43,897 bases of DNA from Bacillota bacterium (GTDB lineage: Bacteria > Bacillota > SHA-98 > UBA4971). Below, piece after piece: positions 26,718 through 34,151 of the stretch. Position 1 is the stretch's first letter. Each line of letters starts with the position of its first letter. The notes below the pieces were generated by a model that saw nothing but the letters and a program-made list of their open reading frames with translations, had not been told where the DNA came from and searched no databases. The position numbers and the translations under genes were made by a program. The stretch is from positions 1-43,897 of the forward strand of contig JAAYRV010000254.1 of assembly GCA_012518595.1 (NCBI GenBank), in the 5' to 3' direction.

Positions 26718-27071
26718 TTGAGAAGGCGCGCATTTGTCATCAGATGGTTAGCAAATGCTATTGTTCTTTTCATCATTCCTTACCTTATGGGTCCGGCAGT
26801 CCAAATAACCGGGGTTGCCCCTGCACTTTTGGCTGCCTTCATACTGGGAATTGTGAACGCGCTTATACGGCCTATTCTGATTGTCTTGTCTCTTCCTATA
26901 CAATTACTTACGTTAGGCTTGTTTACGTTCATGATTAACGGCTTCATGTTGTGGATAGTATCCAGGGTCGTGCAGGGTTTTTACATATCGGGGTTTTGGC
27001 CGGCTGTGCTGGCGTCAATACTCCTCTCAATAGGAAGTAGTATCATAAGTTGGGTGGTGGGAGATCAGTGA
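26718..27071 (+). CDS. YvlD-like four-helix membrane protein (phage-holin superfamily IV type)
   Basis: The protein has about 117 residues and four membrane segments: FVIRWLANAIVLFIIPYL, ALLAAFILGIVNALIRPILI, LLTLGLFTFMINGFMLWIVS and PAVLASILLSIGSSIISWVV. The ALIRPIL and LTLGLFTFMINGFMLW phrases are typical of the family annotated as phage holin IV, which includes B. subtilis YvlD, encoded in the yvlABCD operon with a DUF4097 protein. It is a chromosomal envelope protein, not part of a prophage. The TTG start (MRRRAFVIRWL) lies 8 nt after GAGAGGG; longer upstream starts lack a binding site. The stop overlaps the HAD gene start by 4 nt (GTGA). Confidence 0.85.
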   Translation: MRRRAFVIRWLANAIVLFIIPYLMGPAVQITGVAPALLAAFILGIVNALIRPILIVLSLPIQLLTLGLFTFMINGFMLWIVSRVVQGFYISGFWPAVLASILLSIGSSIISWVVGDQ

Positions 27072-27886
27072 CAGTTTCAGGATCCGAAAAAGCAAGGTTG
27101 GTAGCTATCGACATAGACTACACGTTAATTGGCAGCGATCTTAAGATAAGCGACAGAACAAAGCAAGCTATACATGCTGCCACAGATGCCGGAAGCACGG
27201 TGACATTGGCGACCGGACGAATGTTCCGGGCGGCAGTGCCTTTCGCTGAAGAATTAGGTCTTGATGCTCCGCTCATAACTTACGACGGCGCTTTGGTGAA
27301 AACCGCCAAGACCGAGGAGTTGTACTGGCATAAGCCAATACCCATTGAAGACGCAAGAGAGATCTTAGCTCATCTGCAGAGTCTTGGTTTTCATATTAAT
27401 GTTTACATAGACGATGAAGTCTATGTTGAACGCCTGAATGAAGAATCCCGCAGTTATACGGCCCATGTTAACGTGGCTGCCAGAGCTGTAGGGGACTTGC
27501 TGGAGTTTCTCAACGAACCTCCGACGAAAATCTTAATGATGACGGAGCCGGACGTCATTGATAATCTTCTGCCTGAGTTGGAACGAAAGTTCAGAGACAT
27601 ATCTCATGTGGTACGGTCTTTACCTCAATATGTCGAGTTTACTGCTAAAGATGTCACTAAAGGAGCAGCGCTCGCTGAGTTAGCAAAACGCATGGGCATT
27701 CCACAGGCTCAGGTTATGGCTATAGGTGACAGCGAAAATGATGTAACTATGCTGTCGTATGCCGGGATTGGCGTGGCTGTATGCAATGCAGTTGACAGGG
27801 CAAAAGAGGCAGCGGACTACGTTACCGAGGGAATAAACGGAGACGGGGTTCGAGAAGCGATATATAGGTTCGTTTTGAGCAGTTAA
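27068..27886 (+). CDS. Cof-type HAD-superfamily IIB hydrolase
   Basis: This is a cytosolic HAD phosphatase, probably acting on sugar phosphates or nucleotide metabolites; the substrate cannot be told. Motif I is AIDIDYTL (nucleophile Asp about residue 15, acid Asp 17), motif II is in TLATGRMF, motif III Lys in DVTKGAAL, and motif IV is GDSENDVTML. Between them lies a type IIB cap (about 85-190). Motif I has Tyr where most relatives have Gly (DLDGTL). GTG 27068 overlaps the YvlD-like stop and follows GGTGGGAGA. Coupling to the envelope-stress genes suggests co-expression, but a functional link is unproven. Confidence 0.9.
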   Translation: MTVSGSEKARLVAIDIDYTLIGSDLKISDRTKQAIHAATDAGSTVTLATGRMFRAAVPFAEELGLDAPLITYDGALVKTAKTEELYWHKPIPIEDAREILAHLQSLGFHINVYIDDEVYVERLNEESRSYTAHVNVAARAVGDLLEFLNEPPTKILMMTEPDVIDNLLPELERKFRDISHVVRSLPQYVEFTAKDVTKGAALAELAKRMGIPQAQVMAIGDSENDVTMLSYAGIGVAVCNAVDRAKEAADYVTEGINGDGVREAIYRFVLSS

Positions 27887-27951
27887 GTCCACTACTGCCG
27901 GATTTGCAGGACTCTCCTGATATTTTATGTGTGTTAGGGGTTGGATGAGTT

Positions 27952-28920
27952 ATGTCAAATGAAGATACAGAATGCAAGGGGCAGCGAGTAGTCGATCTTG
28001 AAATAGGACAGGCGGTAAGAAGCATCTTCATGGCCAAATCCAAGCAGCTTTCAGGTTTTGTGTCAAAGCCCGGTTGCTACTTGTCGTTTATGCTTTTTGA
28101 CAGAACAGGTGAGATAAAAGCTATTGTGTGGGACGATAGTGAGGAGGTATATAATTCATTTGAAAACGGGGATGTAGTGTATGTGGAAGGACATGTCACA
28201 GAGTATAGAGGCCTTCCTCAAATCACAGTCGAGACCGTACATAAATGCAGGCGAGATGACTACGATTTATCTCTCTTTCTTCCCCGCACCAGGCAGGATG
28301 TGGACAGATTACTCCAGCGATTGACGGGAAAGACGAAAGCCTTCACAAACGCTTATCTTAAAGAGCTGATTCTAGGATTCCTCGAAGACCCGAAATTCGC
28401 TGCAGCATATGTCCAAGCCCCCGCTGCAAAATCCATTCACCATGCTGTTATCGGAGGACTAATAGAGCATACCGCGAATGTGGTAGCTCTATGTGAGACT
28501 GTGCCCCGGCTTTACCCGTTAATTGACAATGAACTGTTGATCGCAGGGGCGATACTCCATGATATCGGCAAGGTGGTAGAGTATACCTATGACGGGCCTT
28601 TTGACTTGAGTGATGAAGGCAAACTCATCGGCCATGTTGTTATTGGAGAACGCATGGTTGCTCAAGCTATAGAACAAATCCCCGGCTTCCCGCAAACCCT
28701 GGCTCTTAAGCTGCGTCACATGATTTTAAGCCACCACGGGAAGCTCGAGTGGGGTTCCCCGAAGCGTCCGAAGACTCTGGAAGCAGTGGCCCTCCACTTG
28801 GCGGACTACTTGGACGCGTCTATTGCCCAATTTGCTGAAATCGTAGAAGTCAGCGCAGATGTTGAAGGTAACTGGAGCTCTTACAACAAGAGACTGGAGC
28901 GCCAGATTTACCTCGAATAG
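27952..28920 (+). CDS. YhaM-like 3'-5' exoribonuclease (OB-fold plus HD domain)
   Basis: YhaM-type enzymes are metal-dependent 3'-5' exonucleases active on RNA and DNA in Bacillota. The 322 residues start with an OB-fold nucleic-acid-binding domain (about 10-100: SFMLFDRTGEIKAIVWD and VVYVEGHVTEYRGLPQITVE). An HD domain follows: the first His in LIEHTANV, then AGAILHDIGKVVEY (HD pair), GHVVIGERM, LSHHGKLEWGSPKRPKTLEA and HLADYLDA supply the metal ligands. Domain order and length match YhaM/CbfA. It is the last plus-strand gene before the convergent penicillin-binding protein, with only 34 nt between stops. Confidence 0.92.
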   Translation: MSNEDTECKGQRVVDLEIGQAVRSIFMAKSKQLSGFVSKPGCYLSFMLFDRTGEIKAIVWDDSEEVYNSFENGDVVYVEGHVTEYRGLPQITVETVHKCRRDDYDLSLFLPRTRQDVDRLLQRLTGKTKAFTNAYLKELILGFLEDPKFAAAYVQAPAAKSIHHAVIGGLIEHTANVVALCETVPRLYPLIDNELLIAGAILHDIGKVVEYTYDGPFDLSDEGKLIGHVVIGERMVAQAIEQIPGFPQTLALKLRHMILSHHGKLEWGSPKRPKTLEAVALHLADYLDASIAQFAEIVEVSADVEGNWSSYNKRLERQIYLE

Positions 28921-28938
28921 GATTAACAGGGAGATTGT

Positions 28939-28958
28939 CACGGATTAGCACGGGTTAG
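28939..28958. repeat. Near-perfect 10-bp tandem repeat at the convergent gene ends
   Basis: CACGGATTAG is followed at once by CACGGGTTAG, one mismatch in ten. The second copy overlaps the stop codon of the minus-strand penicillin-binding protein gene. Similar CACGGATTA-type units occur as dispersed intergenic repeats in other genomes, so this could be a remnant, but two copies are too few to prove it. Confidence 0.5.
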
Positions 28959-31048
28959 GGCAAGTGGACGGGAAATGCTCCATGCCAAGGACACTCATCA
29001 ACCGGTTGAGTGCCACTCTTAAACAGCTCCCAACGAGTGCCGGGGCAGGCAGGTGAAGCCAGATACCCTGTCTCATGGCATATTTCCACCCGAACTATTC
29101 CACGAGGTGTTTGAAAGGATAACGCCGGCATGTCCCGAAGCGCGTTTTCAATGAAATCTGCAAATATCGGTCCTGCGGCAGTCCCTCCTGATTTTCCTAA
29201 AGGGATGCCCGGGTCGTCGTTGCCGATGTACACTCCACATACCAGATCCGGAGTGTATCCAATAAACCACGCGTCCGTGTAGTTCTGTGTGGATCCTGTT
29301 TTCGCAGCCACCGGCCGTGTAATCCGGGACGAGACGGCGCCTGCAGTACCCCATTGGCTGACGACTTGCCTTAGCATGTCCGTGATAATAAAGGCTGTTC
29401 GAGGGTCAAGAACTTGCCTGGCCACGACTCGGGCACGATACAGTTCCCGTCCCCACCTGTCTTCGATGGAGGTTATGAATATCGGTTGAACCCGCTTTCC
29501 TCCATTTGCGAAAGGCGCAAAAGCCAATGCCATCTCAAACGGAGTGACTTCTGAGGTTCCAAGGACAAGTGATAAATTAGGTCCCAGCGGGCTTGCTATG
29601 CCAAGTTGTTTTGCCAATTCTATTCCCTTTTCAGGACCAAGGATATTCGCAAGGGACACTGATATTACATTGCACGAAACCACTAAAGCTTCTCTCAGAG
29701 TCAGCCACCTGAAATGATACTGAAATTCGCCGTAATCAGTGGGAGTGTAAGGCAGTCTCTGCCTGTAGAATGTTATAGGCTCACAAGGTAGCACAGATGC
29801 GGCAGTAAACCCGTTATCTAAGGCTGCCGCATAGAAGAAGGGCTTGAATGAAGACCCGGGTTGCCTGAGGGCTTGCATTGCGCGGTTAAACTGGGTTTCA
29901 GCATAGCTTCTTCCGCCTATGAGGGCTTTGACATGCCCGTTCCTTGGGTCCAGCGCCACGAGCGCGCCTTGGGGTTGAATCGGTCGTCTCGCTTCAGCAT
30001 CAGAACCTTCTGTACCCGAAGAGGGCGTAAGAGCGTCAAGCCCCTTTGCGAAAGCTTGTTCAGCAGCCCTTTGAAAGTCCATGTCCAATGATGTGTGAAT
30101 CTTCAGGTTCCCTGAATAAAGCAACATACCTTCGTCTCCCAGAAGCTTTAGGGCTTCGTCAGTGACATAATCCATGAAATACGGGGCAGCTCTGATTTCG
30201 CGTCTCCCGATTCCAACAACGTGAACTGCTTCTTCTGCGGCTCGATCAGCTTCATCTTGGGAAACATAGTTTATCGCTACCATCCGATCAAGGACGGTCT
30301 TTCTTCGTCTGATGGCAGCATCCACATCTCTGTAAGGCGAGTAGTAGAACGGCGCCCTTGTGACGCCTGCCAACATAGAGGCTTCTGCAAGGGAAAGATT
30401 GGATGCTTGCTTTCCAAAGTAGAGTCTTGCGCCTGCTTCAACACCGTACGCCCCATGCCCCAGATACACCAGGTTCAAGTAGCGCTCCAGGATTTCGTCT
30501 TTGGAAAACCTGACTTCCAGGTATAGGGCGAGGATTGCTTCAGCAAGCTTCCTCCCGATAGTCCGTTTTGTAGTCAGGTACATGTTTTTCGCCAATTGCT
30601 GAGTAATTGTGCTGCCTCCTTCAACGATCCGCCCTGCGCGGGCATTACGTATGAAAGCCCTTGCTATCCCAATAGGATCGAGCCCCGGATGCTGATAAAA
30701 GCGGGAGTCTTCCACTGCGATAAACGCATGCGGAAGGTCACGAGCCATGTCAGAGAGGGACACTTCGATTCTACCGGGGGCTGCAGCTCTTTCTATGACG
30801 TTGCCGTGAACATCATAGAAAGTGCTTCCCCCTCTTATGGCAGGGATAGGACCTATGGAGACAATAAGCGAAATCACAAGGACGATGAAGACAAAGAAGA
30901 CCACTATCCAACGCCACCACAAGGCAGCGCCAAGCTTTTCTTTGTACTTGTGCAGTCCTTCCCAGTTCCCCTTCAGCGCGTATACCACCTTCCGCCATGT
31001 GTGGCAGGCGTCGGGATTTCCAAGTTGGAATGCGCTTGTGCCCGGCAC
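28955..31048 (-). CDS. Class A penicillin-binding protein (PBP1A-type transglycosylase/transpeptidase)
   Basis: This enzyme polymerises lipid II into glycan strands and cross-links the peptides, outside the membrane. After a cytoplasmic tail and one membrane anchor (about residues 46-65, WIVVFFVFIVLVISLIVSIG) comes a GT51 domain with catalytic Glu in AVEDSRFYQHPG (about 112), GGSTITQQLAKN and the RKLAEAILALYLE motif. The transpeptidase domain has SSFK (about 400), SCN (about 457) and KTG (AAKTGSTQNY, about 583). A short Cys-containing tail ends it. No good ribosome binding site precedes GTG 31048; a GTG about 60 nt downstream is an alternative. It is the only convincing minus-strand gene, convergent with the YhaM-like gene and divergent from apgM. 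Confidence 0.95.
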   Translation of the reverse strand: MPGTSAFQLGNPDACHTWRKVVYALKGNWEGLHKYKEKLGAALWWRWIVVFFVFIVLVISLIVSIGPIPAIRGGSTFYDVHGNVIERAAAPGRIEVSLSDMARDLPHAFIAVEDSRFYQHPGLDPIGIARAFIRNARAGRIVEGGSTITQQLAKNMYLTTKRTIGRKLAEAILALYLEVRFSKDEILERYLNLVYLGHGAYGVEAGARLYFGKQASNLSLAEASMLAGVTRAPFYYSPYRDVDAAIRRRKTVLDRMVAINYVSQDEADRAAEEAVHVVGIGRREIRAAPYFMDYVTDEALKLLGDEGMLLYSGNLKIHTSLDMDFQRAAEQAFAKGLDALTPSSGTEGSDAEARRPIQPQGALVALDPRNGHVKALIGGRSYAETQFNRAMQALRQPGSSFKPFFYAAALDNGFTAASVLPCEPITFYRQRLPYTPTDYGEFQYHFRWLTLREALVVSCNVISVSLANILGPEKGIELAKQLGIASPLGPNLSLVLGTSEVTPFEMALAFAPFANGGKRVQPIFITSIEDRWGRELYRARVVARQVLDPRTAFIITDMLRQVVSQWGTAGAVSSRITRPVAAKTGSTQNYTDAWFIGYTPDLVCGVYIGNDDPGIPLGKSGGTAAGPIFADFIENALRDMPALSFQTPRGIVRVEICHETGYLASPACPGTRWELFKSGTQPVDECPWHGAFPVHLP

Positions 31049-31165
31049 ACACGCTTATACGATTGTAGTATGTCCTAATGAGGCCTTTGGGGAGGATAAT
31101 ATGAAGACGTAGCGAATATGAGTTAGGTTAAGAGTTAGATGGCAGTCAGAGGAGGAGACAACAAC

Positions 31166-32371
31166 GTGGTAAATATTGAACTCGTAAAGGATCTCTGCCA
31201 GAAGACAGAATCGAAAATCGTCATGGTAGTTGTAGATGGCATAGGAGGGCTGCCTTATCCCGGCATCGGGCGCAGCGCTCTGGAAGAGGCAAATACCCCA
31301 AACCTGGATAGCCTGGCAGCTATCTCCAGCTGCGGTTTGACAGAGCCGGTGGCTCTCGGCATTACACCTGGAAGCGGGCCTTCGCATCTGGCTTTGTTTG
31401 GATATGACCCACTGAAGTACGAGATAGGCAGAGGGGTTCTTGAGGCTCTTGGGGTGGGGATAACGTTGGGGCCTTCTGATGTCGCAGCCAGGGGGAATTT
31501 CTGTACAGTGGATGAATCCGGCATCATTACCGACAGACGAGCAGGTAGGATTCCTACTGAAGAGAATCAGCGGCTTATTGAATCCCTTCGTTCAATCTCC
31601 GTGGAAGGCATTGAAATCATTCTTGAACCCGGGTCCTTCCACCGTTTTGTTGTGGTATTCCGAGGGCAGGGACTATCCGGCGACATAGAGGACACAGATC
31701 CTCAGCATGTCGGCGAAAGGCCGAAGGACGCACTCTCGCGTAGTCCTGAAGCGGCTTACACTGCAGGTCTTGTAAACCGGTGGATTGCAGAAGTTAAGAA
31801 AGCACTCAAGAATGAGCGTCCCGCGAATATGATATTGTTGCGTGGTTTTGCCGGGCTTCCCGAAATACCCACCATGTCCCAGGCATTTAAATTGACCCCT
31901 GCCGCCATAGCCGGTTATCCTATGTACCGTGGCTTAGCCAGGCTTGTAGGTATGGAAATTCTGGAAACCGGAGTCAGTATCAAAGATGAAGTGGAAACAC
32001 TCACGACCCACTTTGATGACTATGATTTCTTCTATGTCCATGTGAAAGACACCGACAGTTCCGGCGAAGACGGCAATTTCACGGGTAAGGTCCAAGTGAT
32101 CGAGGAGTTTGACAGCCTCGTTCCCTCAATCCTTGACCTTGAGCCTGATGTGCTCATAGTGACCGGGGATCATTCCACTCCGGCTAAGATGAAAGGACAT
32201 AGTTGGCACCCGGTGCCATTCCTCATTCATTCTCAATGGGTGCGGACTGAAGAGGTCGAAGGATTCGGCGAGTCAATGTGCGCCAAGGGTAATCTCGGTG
32301 TGTTCCCGGCGCTGGGCGCCTTGCCTCTGGCTCTTGCCAATGCATTGAAGCTGGGCAAATTTGGGGCTTAG
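31166..32371 (+). CDS. apgM: Cofactor-independent phosphoglycerate mutase, archaeal type (ApgM)
   Basis: This enzyme interconverts 3- and 2-phosphoglycerate in glycolysis and belongs to the alkaline phosphatase superfamily with two metal ions. The 401 residues show VMVVVDGIGGLP (metal-binding Asp), EEANTPNLDSLA, GITPGSGPSHLALFGYDPL (with the phosphorylated Ser), GRGVLEALGVGI, VHVKDTDSSGEDGNF and VTGDHSTPAKMKGHSWHPVPF. These match ApgM rather than the longer bacterial GpmI. GTG 31166 is chosen because AGAGGAGGAGA lies about 8 nt upstream; an ATG at 31139 has no such site. It is divergent from the penicillin-binding protein and upstream of cdaA. ApgM occurs in Archaea and in scattered anaerobic bacteria. 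Confidence 0.93.
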   Translation: MVNIELVKDLCQKTESKIVMVVVDGIGGLPYPGIGRSALEEANTPNLDSLAAISSCGLTEPVALGITPGSGPSHLALFGYDPLKYEIGRGVLEALGVGITLGPSDVAARGNFCTVDESGIITDRRAGRIPTEENQRLIESLRSISVEGIEIILEPGSFHRFVVVFRGQGLSGDIEDTDPQHVGERPKDALSRSPEAAYTAGLVNRWIAEVKKALKNERPANMILLRGFAGLPEIPTMSQAFKLTPAAIAGYPMYRGLARLVGMEILETGVSIKDEVETLTTHFDDYDFFYVHVKDTDSSGEDGNFTGKVQVIEEFDSLVPSILDLEPDVLIVTGDHSTPAKMKGHSWHPVPFLIHSQWVRTEEVEGFGESMCAKGNLGVFPALGALPLALANALKLGKFGA

Positions 32372-32421
32372 AAGCTTGCCTCAAAGATGGCGTTTGTCTC
32401 CGTAATAATGATTTATCAGCC

Positions 32422-32450
32422 TTGCATCGGATCCCATTAATGTATAGTAT
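32422..32450 (+). promoter_or_regulatory. Possible promoter for the cdaA operon
   Basis: TTGCAT (32422-32427) and TAGTAT (32445-32450) are 17 nt apart in an AT-rich stretch of the apgM-cdaA gap; an overlapping TATAGT at 32443 is a better -10 but with a 15-nt spacer. The match is imperfect, but the position, about 50 nt before cdaA, is right. Confidence 0.35.
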
Positions 32451-32497
32451 ATATTTGTGATAGAGGCTGCGTTCGGATGGATCCAAGGGGGAGGTAT

Positions 32498-33349
32498 ATG
32501 CTGTTTAATTTCAGCATGGAGAGGCTTACCGAGAGCCTGGCAAAAGTAAATGCGTTGAATGCAATTCGCTCCGGAGTCGATATTCTCATTGTTGCCTATG
32601 TTATCTATAAGCTCTTGGTTATTATCAGGGGAACAAGAGCCGTGTCGCTTCTCAAAGGCATTGCTGTCATTTTTATCGTTACCATGCTCAGTGATTTGCT
32701 TGAACTACGCACAGTGAATTGGCTTTTGCAAAAGACAATTACCATGCTTTTTGTCGCTCTGCCCATTGTGTTTTTGCCTGAACTCAGAAGAGCTTTGGAG
32801 CAAATCGGCCGCGGCGGTATATTTACGGGCCCGTTAGGACTTCTGGAGAAAGAGGACACAATGATACTGATTTCTGACATTACCAAGGCAGCGACAGTCA
32901 TGGCCAGAGACAAAATAGGCGCCCTTATTGTGGTTGAACGGGACACCGGTATCGCAGAGCTAATGGAGACAGGCACTAAGATTGACGCTGTGGTTTCAGC
33001 AGAGCTCCTTATCAACATATTCATTCCCAACTCGCCATTGCATGACGGCGCCGCGATAATTCGAGGCAGCAGAATAATGGCTGCAGGCTGCTATTTGCCT
33101 CTGTCGGAGAATCCTAATATAAGCAAGAGACTTGGTACCAGGCATCGTGCTGCCCTAGGCTTGTCAGAGCAGTCTGATGCCGTGTCTATAGTTGTTTCCG
33201 AAGAAACCGGGGTTATTTCAATAGCATACAGCGGGAAGCTAATGCGTTATCTTGATGAAAGCGCGTTGCAAGAGAGACTCATAGAGTTGCTTCACGGAAG
33301 CAAACTTCGTCAAGGGATTCCTGCCTGGCTAAGGGGGCATGTGATGTGA
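32498..33349 (+). CDS. cdaA: Diadenylate cyclase CdaA
   Basis: CdaA makes the second messenger c-di-AMP from two ATP; in Bacillota it controls potassium and osmolyte balance and wall homeostasis. Three N-terminal membrane segments (ILIVAYVIYKLLVII, LLKGIAVIFIVTML, ITMLFVALPIVFL) precede the DAC domain with the catalytic DGA (NSPLHDGAAIIRG, about residue 182) and GTRHRAALG (about 214). Length of about 283 is normal. ATG 32498 is directly behind AAGGGGGAGG; ATG 32477 is an upstream alternative. It is followed by cdaR and glmM, the conserved c-di-AMP regulatory cluster, and overlaps cdaR by 4 nt. Confidence 0.96.
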   Translation: MLFNFSMERLTESLAKVNALNAIRSGVDILIVAYVIYKLLVIIRGTRAVSLLKGIAVIFIVTMLSDLLELRTVNWLLQKTITMLFVALPIVFLPELRRALEQIGRGGIFTGPLGLLEKEDTMILISDITKAATVMARDKIGALIVVERDTGIAELMETGTKIDAVVSAELLINIFIPNSPLHDGAAIIRGSRIMAAGCYLPLSENPNISKRLGTRHRAALGLSEQSDAVSIVVSEETGVISIAYSGKLMRYLDESALQERLIELLHGSKLRQGIPAWLRGHVM

Positions 33350-34095
33350 AGCTGCAAGTGCCTCGGGAAACCTACCTTAGAATAGCAGCTGTCCTCTTGG
33401 CAATCGTCATATGGTTTGTGGCAGGCGCAGACATGAATAAGACCAAGGCTGATATTGCGGAGCGGTTTATTACCACAGGTCTGGAGGTGGAGGGTGCACC
33501 TCCTGAATGCATTGTCGAGACCAGGCCAAGGGACGTGGAGGTTCGAGTGCGGGGGCCGAAGTATCTTGTAGAACCGTTAGATGGCGGAAGAGTGAAGGCA
33601 TTGGTATCTGTAGCCGGTCGCGGTGAAGGTGAATACGCTGCAAGGGTTCACGCATCAGCCCCCGAGGGCGTCCAGGTAATTGAGGTTATTCCGGCTTCAG
33701 TAGGTGTGAAGATGGACGCTATTGTCAGCGAAGAGTTTCCGGTTCGGGCAGGGATAATAGGATATCCGGGGGAGATGTGCGTTCCTCTGGAGCCGGAGTT
33801 ATCGCCTAGGTTCGTCACGATTATCGGCCCTAAGAGCCAGGTGGAATCTGTAGCGGAAGTCGTGGCTCAAATTGATGTGTCAGGTATCACCTCTGCCATC
33901 TCCAGGAACGTGAAGGCGAATCCGATAGATGCAGGAGGCAATCTTGTAGCGGACTTGAATACTCAGCCGCAAACCGTTCGCGTATTTGTGCCTGTTGGCA
34001 AGATACCTACCGCCCCGCCGGATGACGAAGAGACGGATGAGGCGCCAGAGGAGCAAGATGAAGATGCTAACGGATTGGGGCCTTTGCTTGAGTAG
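33346..34095 (+). CDS. cdaR: YbbR-domain protein CdaR, regulator of CdaA
   Basis: CdaR is a membrane-anchored protein that binds and modulates CdaA from outside the cell. The 249 residues have one N-terminal membrane segment (LRIAAVLLAIVIWFVAG) followed by two YbbR-like beta domains (about 35-125 and 126-215; VEVRVRGPKYLVEPL and VTIIGPKSQVESVAEV are the matching strands) and a very acidic C-terminal tail (DDEETDEAPEEQDEDANG). B. subtilis CdaR has more repeats, so this is a short form. The GTG start overlaps the cdaA stop by 4 nt and is translationally coupled to it. Confidence 0.93.
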   Translation: MKLQVPRETYLRIAAVLLAIVIWFVAGADMNKTKADIAERFITTGLEVEGAPPECIVETRPRDVEVRVRGPKYLVEPLDGGRVKALVSVAGRGEGEYAARVHASAPEGVQVIEVIPASVGVKMDAIVSEEFPVRAGIIGYPGEMCVPLEPELSPRFVTIIGPKSQVESVAEVVAQIDVSGITSAISRNVKANPIDAGGNLVADLNTQPQTVRVFVPVGKIPTAPPDDEETDEAPEEQDEDANGLGPLLE

Positions 34096-34151
34096 CCCCG
34101 CGGTTTGCTGAGGCGGTCATAGATTGTCATATTGATCAGGAGGAACCGGAT

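Noticed and set aside
26718-27071. Phage holin, suggesting a prophage
   Set aside because: The protein fits the chromosomal YvlD family that only bears the holin superfamily name; there is no endolysin, capsid, integrase or other phage gene near.
31101-31112. Three-codon frame (ATG AAG ACG TAG) behind GGGGAGG upstream of apgM
   Set aside because: It has a good ribosome binding site but is too short to defend as a gene; a leader role cannot be tested from sequence alone.
34096-34151. glmS-type ribozyme or riboswitch before glmM
   Set aside because: The gap is only 56 nt, far too short, and glmM is not the usual host of that element.
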